This document shows, piece after piece, positions 29,357 through 38,857 of a DNA stretch of 64,000 nt. The stretch comes from Arthrobacter psychrochitiniphilus (GTDB taxonomy: Bacteria > Actinomycetota > Actinomycetes > Actinomycetales > Micrococcaceae). Location: NCBI RefSeq assembly GCF_003185915.1, contig NZ_QHLZ01000005.1, positions 186,001 to 250,000 of the forward strand. The letters run 5' to 3'. The first letter of the stretch is position 1; every line of letters starts with the position of its first letter. The position numbers were made by a program, and so were the translations under genes. Below the pieces are notes generated by a model. It searched no databases, was not told where the DNA came from, and saw only the letters and a program-made list of their open reading frames with translations.

Positions 29357-31234
29357 ATGCATGAAGAGCATCTTGCTATCAACCGCAGACTAGCTGCACA
29401 GTTGCGGGTGGACTCTATCCGTTGCAGCACCAGTGCCGGTTCAGGCCACCCCACCTCGTCCTTGTCCGCGGCAGATCTGATGGCGGTCCTTTTGACGGGA
29501 CATCTGCGTTACAACTGGGATCAACCCGATTCCCCGGTCAATGACCATCTGATCTTCTCCAAGGGCCATGCGTCCCCGCTGTTGTACTCCATGTACAGGG
29601 CTGTCGGGGTGGTCGATGAGGACGAGCTCATCAATACCTACCGCCGCTTGGGGGCGCGCCTGGCCGGGCACCCCACCCCGACAATTCCATGGGTTGATGT
29701 GGCAACAGGTTCCTTAGGCCAGGGCCTGCCCGACGCCGTCGGGATCGCCTTGGCCGGGAAGTACCTAGACAAGTTGCCCTTCCACGTGTGGGTGTTGTGC
29801 GGGGACAGCGAGACGGCTGAGGGCTCCATCTGGGAGGCGTTGGACAAGGCCAGCTATTACCAGTTGGGGAACTTGACCGCGATTGTGGACATCAACAGGC
29901 TGGGCCAGCGCGGCCCCACTGAACTTCAATGGGATGTACAGCGATATGTTGCCCGTGTGGAAGCTTTTGGGGCCCGTGCCATCGTCATTGACGGTCACGA
30001 CCTAGCTGCCATCGATACGGCACTGCGCCAAGCTCGCTCCGATACAGATACGCCCACAGTGATCCTAGCCAGGACCATCAAGGCCAAGGGCGTGACGGAG
30101 TTGGAGGACAAGAATGGCTGGCACGGCTTGGCTCTCCCGCCGGAGATGGCGGAACGGGCCATCAGTGCGCTGGGTGGACCCACCCATTTGGTCATCAAAA
30201 CACTTTCACCAACCCAGGGCCACGCAGTCCCGGCCATCAAAGCCAACCCGGGTGCCGCCGTCGTACTTCCCAGCTATGAACTGGGCGAGAAGGTGGCCAC
30301 CAGGGTAGCCTTCGGAGCTGCCATCGCCGCACTGGCGGCCCGCCCCGAGGTCGTCGTCCTTGACGGGGAGGTCGGGAACTCAACGCACGCCGAAGAGTTC
30401 GCCAAAGTGTGCCCAGAACGGTACTTTGAAATGTTCATCGCAGAGCAACAGCTGGTCGCATCGGCCGTGGGCTTCGCGGTGCGCGGGTACGTACCCTTTG
30501 CGTCCACTTTCGCCGTGTTCTTCTCGCGTGCCTTTGACTTCATCCGCATGGCCGGGATCTCACAGGTCAACATCCGATTGGTAGGCTCCCACGCCGGAGT
30601 TGAGATCGGGGAGGACGGACCATCCCAGATGGCGCTGGAAGACCTAGCCGCCCTGCGCGCTGTATACGGTTCGGTCATTTTGTACCCCGCTGATGCCACC
30701 TGCGCTGCCAAGCTCACCCTGACGATGGCCGACACCGAAGGCATTGTTTACCTGCGCACCACAAGGGGCGCTTACCCGGTGATCTATCCCGCTGCCGAAG
30801 CGTTCCCTGTTGGCGGCTCGAAACTCCACCGCGCCGGGCCCGAGGACCAGGTGGCCCTGATCGGCGCCGGCGTGACGCTCCATGAGTGCCTGTCTGCTGC
30901 CGAGGAACTTGCGAAGTTGGGCATCATGGCCCGGGTCATTGACGCCTACTCGGTCAAACCCATCGACAGGGCGGCCCTGATTGAGGCCTGCAACGTCACC
31001 GGCAGCCGTCTGGTCGTGGTGGAGGACCACTATCCTGAAGGGGGATTGGGCAGCGCGGTGCTGGAAGCCTTGGCCGATGCCCCCGTGCCCGCACTGAGAA
31101 TTGCGCACTTGGCCGTCCGCGGACTGCCCACTTCAGGCAAGCCCTCCGAGCTCCTGGACGCCGCTGGCATATCTTCCCGGCACATTGTGACGGCCGCACG
31201 CGAACTAGCCGGGCGCGGACACAGCGATGACTGA
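29357..31234 (+). CDS. tkt: Transketolase
   Basis: Transfers two-carbon units in the non-oxidative pentose phosphate pathway using thiamine diphosphate. The 625-residue protein is of the shorter animal-like type: SAGSGHPTSSLSAADLMAVL, the SKGHASPLLY segment, the diphosphate motif LCGDSETAEGSIWEA, and FIAEQQLVASAVGFAVRG in the pyrimidine domain. It is followed by transaldolase, whose coding region starts 31 bp later, and phosphoketolase lies 10 kb downstream. A housekeeping transketolase is expected elsewhere, so this looks like an accessory copy. Confidence 0.95.
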   Translation: MHEEHLAINRRLAAQLRVDSIRCSTSAGSGHPTSSLSAADLMAVLLTGHLRYNWDQPDSPVNDHLIFSKGHASPLLYSMYRAVGVVDEDELINTYRRLGARLAGHPTPTIPWVDVATGSLGQGLPDAVGIALAGKYLDKLPFHVWVLCGDSETAEGSIWEALDKASYYQLGNLTAIVDINRLGQRGPTELQWDVQRYVARVEAFGARAIVIDGHDLAAIDTALRQARSDTDTPTVILARTIKAKGVTELEDKNGWHGLALPPEMAERAISALGGPTHLVIKTLSPTQGHAVPAIKANPGAAVVLPSYELGEKVATRVAFGAAIAALAARPEVVVLDGEVGNSTHAEEFAKVCPERYFEMFIAEQQLVASAVGFAVRGYVPFASTFAVFFSRAFDFIRMAGISQVNIRLVGSHAGVEIGEDGPSQMALEDLAALRAVYGSVILYPADATCAAKLTLTMADTEGIVYLRTTRGAYPVIYPAAEAFPVGGSKLHRAGPEDQVALIGAGVTLHECLSAAEELAKLGIMARVIDAYSVKPIDRAALIEACNVTGSRLVVVEDHYPEGGLGSAVLEALADAPVPALRIAHLAVRGLPTSGKPSELLDAAGISSRHIVTAARELAGRGHSDD

Positions 31235-31265
31235 CACAGCGGGCACTGAAACAGAAGGAAACACG

Positions 31266-32327
31266 ATGAAACCAACACAGCAACTGCACGAGTTCGGTCA
31301 GAGCCTCTGGTTGGACAACATCACCCGGAACCTGCTCGATTCCGGCACGCTCGAGCGTTACATTACCGAGGACTCCATCACCGGGTTAACGTCCAATCCG
31401 AGTATTTTTGACAAGGCTATTGCAGCCGGAACTGACTATGACCAGGACATTGCCGGCGGCAAGGTGGCAGGGGGCTCCGATGAGGAAGTCTTCTTCGACC
31501 TGGCACTGGCTGACCTGCGGCGGGCCGCCGACCTTTTCGCCCCGGTCCATGCACGCACCGACGGGGTGGACGGCTGGGTCTCCTTGGAAGTCTCCCCTTT
31601 GCTGGCCCGGGACACGAACGCCACCGTGGAACAGGCAAAGGCGCTGCACGCAAAAACGGAGCGTCCGAACATCTTTATCAAGATCCCAGGAACGGCCGAG
31701 GGCCTGCCGGCCATCGAGGAGTGCATCTTTGCAGGGGTGCCCATCAATGTGACACTGCTTTTCTCGGCCAAACAATACCAAGATGCCGCCGAGGCATACC
31801 TACGCGGCATCGAGCGGCGGGTGGCTGCCGGGTGGAACCCCGTTGTTCCCTCCGTAGCCTCGCTGTTCGTGAGCAGGTGGGACAAAGCTGTCGCCGGACG
31901 GGTTCCAGACCACCTTGAGAACCGGCTGGGCATCGCTGTCTCGACGCTTGCCTACAAGGGGTACCGAACGCTGCTGGAGTCCGCGAGGTGGGGCCGGCTG
32001 GCCAACGAGGGAGCCAGGGCTCAGCGCTTGCTGTGGGCGAGTACCTCCACAAAGAACCCGGCCGCGCCGGATATTTTGTACGTCCAAGCGTTGGCCGCGC
32101 CCTTCACCATCAATACGATGCCTGAGGCCACGCTGTCCGCCTTCGGCGATCATGGGGAGGTGGGAGACCTACCAGTGGCGAAGGCCCAAGCCGCGAAGCA
32201 GACCCTGTCATCCTTCGCTGAGGTCGGCATCGACCACCAGAAGCTTGCCGGAGAACTCCAACACGAAGGCACCGAATCCTTCGACGCATCATGGAAGAAC
32301 CTGTTGGAGAGTATCCGCTCCAAGTGA
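31266..32327 (+). CDS. tal: Transaldolase
   Basis: Moves dihydroxyacetone units between sedoheptulose 7-phosphate and glyceraldehyde 3-phosphate. About 353 residues; SLWLDNITRNLL at the start, GLTSNPSIFDKAI, the Schiff-base lysine in RPNIFIKIPGTAEGLPA, and INVTLLFSAKQY are all present. I prefer the ATG at 31266 with AGAAGGA in front; the in-frame ATG at 31227 overlaps the transketolase end and lacks a good ribosome site. It forms an operon with tkt. Confidence 0.95.
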   Translation: MKPTQQLHEFGQSLWLDNITRNLLDSGTLERYITEDSITGLTSNPSIFDKAIAAGTDYDQDIAGGKVAGGSDEEVFFDLALADLRRAADLFAPVHARTDGVDGWVSLEVSPLLARDTNATVEQAKALHAKTERPNIFIKIPGTAEGLPAIEECIFAGVPINVTLLFSAKQYQDAAEAYLRGIERRVAAGWNPVVPSVASLFVSRWDKAVAGRVPDHLENRLGIAVSTLAYKGYRTLLESARWGRLANEGARAQRLLWASTSTKNPAAPDILYVQALAAPFTINTMPEATLSAFGDHGEVGDLPVAKAQAAKQTLSSFAEVGIDHQKLAGELQHEGTESFDASWKNLLESIRSK

Positions 32328-32412
32328 TAAATGGTGACAGCAAGCAGCCGCTAATACCGAGTCTGCCGGGAATGCAGGGGACGCCGGCACAGCACCTGCG
32401 AAAGGATGAACC

Positions 32413-32901
32413 ATGGCAACAAACGAGGCACCAAACGAGAACAGCAACAGCACGCTCATGAAACTTAGTGACATGGGTGCCAGCATTAAACTAGGCGATG
32501 AGGATGTCCGTAAATATTCCGTGAAAGACAAGGACGGCCACGACATCGGGAAAGTCCATGACCTGCTGATCGATCCGCGCGAAAAAAAAGTCCGGTTTTT
32601 GGTGGTGGAATCCGGCGGGTTCCTAGGGATGGGCGAGAAGAAGTCATTCATCCCCGTTGACGCCATCACCGGCATCACCCCGGGCGAGGTTCACATCGAC
32701 CAAACCCGTGAGCGGGTAGCAGGGGCGCCGCCGTACGACCCAGAGCTGGTCACCACACGGTCCTACCACCAAGACTCCTACGGCTACTATGGCTACTCGC
32801 CTTACTGGATGGGTGGCTATTCATACCCGGTTTTCCCCTTCCACTTTTTAGGACCAGACAAGGAGCCAGAACCACCTTCCGATTCCACTTCTTCACCCTG
32901 A
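32413..32901 (+). CDS. PRC-barrel domain protein
   Basis: A 162-residue protein with a PRC-barrel in residues about 30-100 (VRKYSVKDKDGHDIGKVHDLLIDPREKKVRFL) and a tyrosine/glycine-rich tail (YGYYGYSPYWMGGYSYP). Stand-alone PRC-barrel proteins are common in actinobacterial stress clusters; a precise role is not known. It is placed between transaldolase and an FNR-like gene 11 bp downstream, so it is likely on the same transcript. Confidence 0.85.
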   Translation: MATNEAPNENSNSTLMKLSDMGASIKLGDEDVRKYSVKDKDGHDIGKVHDLLIDPREKKVRFLVVESGGFLGMGEKKSFIPVDAITGITPGEVHIDQTRERVAGAPPYDPELVTTRSYHQDSYGYYGYSPYWMGGYSYPVFPFHFLGPDKEPEPPSDSTSSP

Positions 32902-32912
32902 GGTGCTGCGCC

Positions 32913-33635
32913 ATGTCACTTCTAAGAACAAAACTCGTGAAGAAGGAAAAAGCAGCCGAAGGGACCATGCTGTTCCAGTTTGAAAAGCCTGAAGGATTCA
33001 CGTACACAGCCGGTCAATTCGCGGACTACACCCTGCTTGAGCCTTCAGAGACCGATGCGGAGGCAAACACCCGGGGATTCACGCTTGCCAGCGCCCCCTA
33101 TGAGCCGAACCTGATGTGCACAACCCGCATGCGTGACACCGCATTCAAGCGTGTACTCAAGAACATGCCTTTGGGCACCGACGTGGAGCTGGATGCCCCC
33201 TACGGTTCTTTTACCCTGCACAGCAAGCTGGACAGGCCCGCGGTTTTTCTGACCGGCGGAATCGAAAATCACGCCTGTGCGCAGCATCATCTTGCAATCG
33301 GTCCACGACAAGACTGGGCACATGATTATGTTGTTCTACTCCAACAAGCGTCCCGAGGATGCAGCATTCCTGGACGAGCTGAACCATGTGGCAGATGCCG
33401 AAGCCAACGTCACCGTCGTGCCCACTATGACGGGGCCGGAAAATCCCGGCATGGCTGGACCGGGGAAACCGGGTACGTCGATGCAGCGATGCTGGCCAGG
33501 CATATCCAGGACCTGAGCGCGCCGATCTACTATCTTTGCGGGCCAGCCAGGATGGTGACCGCCATGCGCAGCCTCCTCAACGGTGCAGGGGTAGACGACG
33601 ACGATATCCGCACCGAAGAGTTTACCGGCTACTAG
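32913..33635 (+). CDS. FNR-type FAD oxidoreductase with frameshifted middle
   Basis: The open frame gives 240 residues, but only both ends fit a ferredoxin-NADP reductase fold. Residues 1-116 carry the FAD half (RGFTLASAPYEPNLM, DAPYGSFTLH, FLTGGI), and the end carries IYYLCGPARMVTAMRSLL. The middle from about 33257 to 33455 reads as nonsense here, while the family-like sequence (PVRSIILQSVHDKTGHMIMLFYSN, then ADAEANVTVVPTMTG) is in another frame. Two frameshifts thus cancel. The NAD(P)-binding part would be destroyed. It could be a decaying gene or base errors. An SD is present before the ATG. Confidence 0.75.
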   Translation: MSLLRTKLVKKEKAAEGTMLFQFEKPEGFTYTAGQFADYTLLEPSETDAEANTRGFTLASAPYEPNLMCTTRMRDTAFKRVLKNMPLGTDVELDAPYGSFTLHSKLDRPAVFLTGGIENHACAQHHLAIGPRQDWAHDYVVLLQQASRGCSIPGRAEPCGRCRSQRHRRAHYDGAGKSRHGWTGETGYVDAAMLARHIQDLSAPIYYLCGPARMVTAMRSLLNGAGVDDDDIRTEEFTGY

Positions 33636-33667
33636 AAGCCGGCGGCCAGCCCCGTTTCTCAAGGATC

Positions 33668-34532
33668 GTGGTGATCTTCGAACCGAACCCGGAGAAGGTC
33701 GCGCCCTATCTGAGCCGTCAGCTGTGCACGGAGTTGGCCGTACGCATGCCGGAGATCCTTATCGAGCAGCTGCCCACCAGCCATGCCGGGCACGGGCGTG
33801 AGTTGGCCAGGGCCGCTGCACAGCAGTCCTTGGCGTCCTGCTCTGGTGGCGAGGGTTCGGGTGGATTGCCACTGCTGATCGTGTCCGTCAGCGGAGACGG
33901 TGGTTTCAACGACGTGGTCAATGGCGTCATGGACGTCCCCAACAGCACCACGATCTGCGCCGTTTTGGCGGCTGGGAACGCCAATGACCATCGGCGCAGC
34001 ATCGCGACCATGACCGTCGTGGACGCGATCGTTGCCGGGCCCATCCGCCAGATGGACCTGTTGAAGTTGACTGTCCGTGACAATGGTGGCCTAACCAAAG
34101 AGCGATTTGTGCATTCCTATGTTGGTTTCGGACTCACTGCGGCCATGGCCCGCGGGATCGAAAACTCTGGCAAGGGGCGGGTGCCTGAACTGTTTGGCGT
34201 GGTACTAACGCTTCCCAGGTTGCGGTCCTTCGAAATAGTGCGGCCCGACGGGGCCCGGGCCCGGTTCGACAGCCTAGTTCTTGCCAACGTCAACGGAATG
34301 GCAAAGTACGGAACTGTGAGCGACTCAAGGATTCCTGCCGACGGGCAGTTCGAGGTCATCTCCCTGCCGCACACCACGCGTGGGGCTCGGTCACCAGAGA
34401 AGCGTTTCCCGTTACGAATTCAGTACTGAGGTCCCTTTGCCAGGCCAATTCGATGGTGAGATCTTCGACGTTCCAGCTGGTGCCTCCGTTCTGGTGGAAA
34501 GCGCCCACCGTGCTCTGCGAACGCTCGGATAG
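33668..34532 (+). pseudogene. Diacylglycerol kinase-like lipid kinase, C-terminus shifted
   Basis: A DAGK catalytic-domain protein. The N-terminal RIVVIFEPNPEKVAPYL, the GDGGFNDVVNGV nucleotide site, AAGNANDHRRS and HSYVGFGLTAAMA are all in frame. Near 34378, after EVISLPHTTR, roughly ten or more residues seem missing and the frame changes: the open frame stops at 34429. The family-like tail (GLGHQRSVSRYEF, VPLPGQFDGEIF, to ALRTLG and a TAG at 34530) is in another frame. The start may be one of two GTG codons at 33668/33671, preceded by AAGG. Such kinases phosphorylate membrane diacylglycerol or related lipids; activity here is doubtful. Confidence 0.8.
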
Positions 34533-34623
34533 CAGCTCGCCATGAAGACCCTCAACGGGCCCGCAGAAAGGGCTGGGGATGGTGGAAACGCCCATTGGTA
34601 GAGATAGCCGGTGCGGCCAGATA

Positions 34624-34638
34624 GAGACTTTGGACCCT
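34624..34638 (+). promoter_or_regulatory. DosR-box-like site before USP gene
   Basis: GAGACTTTGGACCCT. It differs by one base from the site at 63669-63683 and by two from the site at 62505-62519, and it resembles the mycobacterial DosR consensus core GGGACTWWAGTCCC. It lies 27 bp before the upstream candidate start (34665) or 54 bp before ATG 34692. Confidence 0.5.
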
Positions 34639-34691
34639 GTGCACGGCTCCCGCCGGGAGTCAGTATGAGAACTAAAAGGACGGTTCATGCC

Positions 34692-35201
34692 ATGAAAGAA
34701 TCGACACGCCCAGAAGGCTCGCCAGTTGTGGTGGGAGTCGACGGTTCACCGGAATCAATTCTTGCTTTGAAATGGGCAAACACGTTGGCACCAACCCTCG
34801 GGGCCACCATCACAGCGGTTATCGCATGGCATCTTGAGTCGATGTACGGCCCCTTCGCATCTTCTGACTGGGATCCTGAATACACGGCACAGCAGGTCAT
34901 CGAAACAGCGCTGGTTCACGCATTCGGGGACAAACCGCCTGACGGCATTGGCAGCAAAATTGTCCGCGGCCAGCCAGCGAAGGTTTTGCTGGACCTGGCT
35001 GAATCGGCGCAGCTTCTCGTTCTCGGCTCACGTGGACACGGCGGATTCGCAGGCTTGTTGCTGGGCTCTGTCAGCTCGGCCTGCGCCGCACACGCCACCT
35101 GCCCGGTGCTGGTTGTGCACACTGAAATGAAGCAAGAGAGATTGACCAGCCCTGCCCAAGGATTCCAAGGCGGTGACGATGAGCCTGCTGGCAAAGCATG
35201 A
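34692..35201 (+). CDS. Universal stress protein
   Basis: A 169-residue single USP domain: VVVGVDGSPESILALKWA at the start and the ATP-binding signature GSRGHGGFAGLLLGSVSSA (G-2x-G-9x-S) near the end, followed by CPVLVVH. It is therefore of the ATP-binding class. ATG 34692 (AAAAGGA before it) and ATG 34665 (GGGAG before it) are both possible. The gene overlaps the next one by 29 bp. A DosR-box-like site lies upstream. USPs of this kind are hallmarks of actinobacterial hypoxia/dormancy responses. Confidence 0.92.
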   Translation: MKESTRPEGSPVVVGVDGSPESILALKWANTLAPTLGATITAVIAWHLESMYGPFASSDWDPEYTAQQVIETALVHAFGDKPPDGIGSKIVRGQPAKVLLDLAESAQLLVLGSRGHGGFAGLLLGSVSSACAAHATCPVLVVHTEMKQERLTSPAQGFQGGDDEPAGKA

Positions 35202-37830
35202 CGTCAACGGCCTACCGATAAAGTTGCTGTCCATCGCAGATGCGGCCCAGAACACGCCCGAGCAGGTGCTGGCTGAACTTGACTCGAGCGCTCTGGGACT
35301 TTCCAGCCGTGAAGCGCAGGATCGCCTGGCTGCCGTGGGACCCAACGCGCTGCGCAGTCACAAGGCCAGCCCATGGTCAGTGCTGGGCCGGCAGCTGGGC
35401 AGTCCCATTCTGATCCTTTTGATTGTCACTGCCAGCCTGTCCCTGTTTCTCGGGGATGCGACGAATTCGATTGTCATTGGGGTCATCCTGCTGGTCAGTG
35501 TGGGCTTGGGCTTCAGCAACGAATTCCGGGCCGAACGCGCGGCCGAGGCACTGCATTCCCGCGTCACTCACACGGTTGTTGTCCTCCGGGACGGCACTGC
35601 CTGCCAAATTGACGTGGTGGGTTTGGTGCCCGGGGACGTGGTGCGGCTGGCCTTGGGTGCCATCATCCCGGCGGACATCCGGCTGCTGACCAGCGAGGAG
35701 ATGTTATGCGATGAAAGCATCCTCACGGGGGAGTCCCTGCCTGCGGAAAAGACCACTTCAGCCATCGTCGGGGAGGCGGCACTGGCGGACCTTTCCTGCT
35801 GCCTGTTCATGGGAACCGTCGTCCAGAGTGGAAGCTGCGCGGGAGTTGTCGTCGCCACCGGAGGCCGGGCCGAGTTTGGTCGAATTGCCATGGGTCTGGG
35901 GGAGCGTCAGCCGCAAACCGAATTCCAGCGGGGCCTGAAACGCTTCTCCTTTCTGCTGCTGCAAGTGGCCGTCGGCCTGACAACACTGATCTTCATTGCA
36001 AACCTCCTGCTGGGCCGCCCCCTGCTGGAGTCCCTGCTGTTCTCCCTGGCCATCGCCGTCGGCATCACCCCGCAGCTGCTGCCCGCTGTCGTTAGTACCT
36101 GCCTCGCAGCAGGAACCCGGGCCTTGGCCAAGCGGCAGGTGTTGGTCAAGAGGCTCATCTGCATCGAGGATCTTGGCGACATGGATGTACTGGTCACGGA
36201 CAAAACCGGGACCCTAACCGAGGGGCGTATCAGCTTCCAGGCGGCCCTGCCCATCCTGCCCGAGGTTTCCGAGCAGGGGCTCTTCACGCTGGGACTTGTC
36301 GCCACTGAAGCTGACTACACGCACGGCACAGTCTCCACTGTGGGCCAAAACTCCCTTGACGCCGCTCTCTGGGAATCGCCGCAGGCCAACGACTTTGATG
36401 CTGGGCGCCACCGCAGACTCGGCATCATACCGTTCGATCACAGGCGCCGAATGACCAGCGTTCTGGTGGTGGATGCGGCCGGTGCCCAAAGGATTGTCAC
36501 GAAGGGCTCACCCGAGGATGTCATGGAGCTGTGCTCCAATATCCCGCCGCATGCGCTGGCGCAGTTGGATAAACAGTACGACGCCGGGGCACGGGTCATC
36601 GCCGTCGCTACCCGCACCGTCGTGGGCATGACCGCGATCAAGCCAGCGGATGAGAACAGTCTGACCCTGGCCGGTTTCCTCATTTTCCTGGACAAGCCCA
36701 AGGCCAACGCCAAGGACTCCCTGGTGGAGTTGGCTTCCTTGGGCATCGCTGTCAAGATTGCCACGGGAGACAACGCCAAGGTTGCCGAAAAAGTGTGCCG
36801 GGACCTGGGCTTGGTGTCCGGCGGGACGCTGACGGGCGTCCAAGTTCAGGCGCTGACGGATCCGGAACTGGCCACGGCCGTCCGGGACATAACTATTTTC
36901 GCCCGGGTCTCACCCGAACAGAAGGCGCGCATCATCCGTATGTTGCGCCAGGACGGCCGCGCTGTCGCCTTTCTGGGTGACGGCGTCAACGACGCCCTGG
37001 CGCTGCACCACGCCGACGTCGGCATATCCGTGGACAGTGCCACCGACGTGGCCAAGGATGCGGCCGACATTGTGCTGATGGACAAGGACCTTGGTGTCCT
37101 GGCCGAAGGAGTGCGGGAAGGGCGCCGAATTTTCGCCAACACGATCAAGTACGTCCTCATGGGAACTTCGAGCAACTTCGGAAACATGTTCAGCGCCGCA
37201 ACCGCCTCCGTTGTGCTCAGCTTCTTGCCCATGCTCCCTGGCCAAATCCTGCTCAACAACCTTCTCTACGACACCGGCCAGCTTGCCATTCCCGGGGACA
37301 AGGTCGATGCGGAGCAGCTGCTGGCCCCCTCTCATTGGGACATTGCGTTCATCCGCCGGTTCATGCTCTTGTTCGGCCCGATCAGCTCACTGTTCGACTT
37401 TGCCACGTTCGGCCTCATGCTGTTCGTCTTCACGGCGGCACCGGGGGAGTTCCGGGCCGGCTGGTTCATCGAGTCCATCGCCACCCAAACCCTGATCATC
37501 TTTGCCATTAGGACCCGGCGCGTGCCGTTTCTGCGCAGCCGCCCCTCCGCCGGACTGCTCTGGGCTTCTCTGGGTGTTGTGGCGGTCGGCATCTATTTGC
37601 CGCTTTCACCCTGGGGCGCCATCTTGGGCTTTGATCCGCTGCCCGTGCCCTTCTTTCTGGCGTTACTGGCGATGACGGTGGTGTATCTGGTGCTGGTGGA
37701 ATTTGCCAAGAGATGGTTCTTTTCCCGCCCATCCCAAGGACGGCCGGTGGCGCGCGGCCGCGGACGCGCCCACCACATTCACCGGCGTGCGGCAAGATTT
37801 AGTGTGGCCGCTGCGCTGAAATCGCCGTGA
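35173..37830 (+). CDS. mgtA: Magnesium-translocating P-type ATPase
   Basis: An 885-residue P-type pump of the MgtA/MgtB (P3B) type. It has an N-terminal cation-ATPase domain, actuator motif ILTGESLPAEK, phosphorylation site VTDKTGTLTEG, the nucleotide domain, the hinge FLGDGVNDALALHHADVGI, and a block of C-terminal spans. Other features typical of MgtA are NFGNMFSAATASVVLSFLPMLP and LLNNLLYDTGQLAIPGD. The start is GTG 35173 or ATG 35179, inside the end of the USP gene, so it is translationally coupled. It would import Mg2+. Confidence 0.92.
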   Translation: MTMSLLAKHDVNGLPIKLLSIADAAQNTPEQVLAELDSSALGLSSREAQDRLAAVGPNALRSHKASPWSVLGRQLGSPILILLIVTASLSLFLGDATNSIVIGVILLVSVGLGFSNEFRAERAAEALHSRVTHTVVVLRDGTACQIDVVGLVPGDVVRLALGAIIPADIRLLTSEEMLCDESILTGESLPAEKTTSAIVGEAALADLSCCLFMGTVVQSGSCAGVVVATGGRAEFGRIAMGLGERQPQTEFQRGLKRFSFLLLQVAVGLTTLIFIANLLLGRPLLESLLFSLAIAVGITPQLLPAVVSTCLAAGTRALAKRQVLVKRLICIEDLGDMDVLVTDKTGTLTEGRISFQAALPILPEVSEQGLFTLGLVATEADYTHGTVSTVGQNSLDAALWESPQANDFDAGRHRRLGIIPFDHRRRMTSVLVVDAAGAQRIVTKGSPEDVMELCSNIPPHALAQLDKQYDAGARVIAVATRTVVGMTAIKPADENSLTLAGFLIFLDKPKANAKDSLVELASLGIAVKIATGDNAKVAEKVCRDLGLVSGGTLTGVQVQALTDPELATAVRDITIFARVSPEQKARIIRMLRQDGRAVAFLGDGVNDALALHHADVGISVDSATDVAKDAADIVLMDKDLGVLAEGVREGRRIFANTIKYVLMGTSSNFGNMFSAATASVVLSFLPMLPGQILLNNLLYDTGQLAIPGDKVDAEQLLAPSHWDIAFIRRFMLLFGPISSLFDFATFGLMLFVFTAAPGEFRAGWFIESIATQTLIIFAIRTRRVPFLRSRPSAGLLWASLGVVAVGIYLPLSPWGAILGFDPLPVPFFLALLAMTVVYLVLVEFAKRWFFSRPSQGRPVARGRGRAHHIHRRAARFSVAAALKSP

Positions 37831-37891
37831 AGCCGCGAAACAGGTCAAGCAGTGAAACTGTGAAGCCGTGCTGCGGGAAATCAGCGGCCAG

Positions 37892-38857
37892 TTAGGGCTT
37901 CTTTCGGAACAGGCCCAGTCGCGGGGACGTGTACGCTGCTGCGCCGAGGGGAGGTGCATCCAGAACTGGACCAGCCGCCAGCCGATCACCCCCAGAAGTG
38001 CTACTCCTGCCGGTGTGCCGAAGCCAATTCGCGGCTGCGAGCAGTATATCCAGGCCCACCCTGCGGGGCTCTTGACGAGGTGGAGGAGTCGTTCGGCCAT
38101 CGTGCCAAGGAAGGTCTCGATCCAGTCCTCATTCACCGGCGGGATACGCCGCGCGATGGACCGCGGCCACTTATTAATTGTCCGCGGTGGGTGGCGGGTC
38201 AGGAACCACATTCCGACGCCCGAGGCAAGGAGAGCAACAAGTGCGAGGACGGAGTCAGTTCGGTAGTACATATTGGCAGAGATGGTGGTGAGGGACAGTA
38301 GCAGTCCCGCGGCAAAGAGTGTCGCCAACACGAGATTGGAACCGGAAATTTGGATGGCCGCAGCGCTCAGGGCTTTTTCCGGGGGACTCCTGCGCGTTGC
38401 AACAAGCGGTACCGGACTGCCGCCGCCCCGCCCCGGGCACCACATGGCTGACGCCAACGTCGGATGAATCGATGCGAAGAAGGGTGAAGTAGCTCGGGCG
38501 TCCGGCGCCCAGGACGGAGGCGCTGAGTGCGGAATAGGCAAGAAAGGAGGCAAGCTCAAGACCGACCGCCAGTAGTACCAGATACACGGATAGCTGTTCA
38601 AGGGAACCCAGTGTCGGCACGGCATTGGAATATTGCGGCAGGATGATCCACCACACGGAAGCGCCATGGATGATGACGGACGCAGTCACCAAAAGCCACC
38701 GGGGGATGCGACCGTGAACCACTGCCGGGGGTGTGGGGGCCCCGCGTGTGGGAAGTCTAGGTTCCTCGGAACCCTCTACAACCGGTTCAGGCCGCCCGTC
38801 GGAAGGACTCAAGCCGGTGTCAGGGTAGGGAAATCGAGAATCATCATCTTCGTCCAC
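37892..38857 (-). pseudogene. UPF0104-type membrane flippase remnant
   Basis: Remains of a lysylphosphatidylglycerol-synthase-type (UPF0104) membrane protein. The N-terminal part (from MDEDDDSRFPYP through IPRWLLVTASVIIHG to TLLRIDSSDVGVSHVVPG) is in one frame. From about 38430 the family sequence (KKALSAAAIQISGSNLVLATLF, GIGMWFLTRHPPR) is in another. Before GFGTPAGVALLGVIGWRLVQFW a block of several spans is missing. The end (LGAAAYTSPRLGLFRKKP, stop at 37892-37894) is in a third frame. Its ATG overlaps the 3' end of the ABC1 kinase gene, so it was once coupled to it. Confidence 0.8.
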
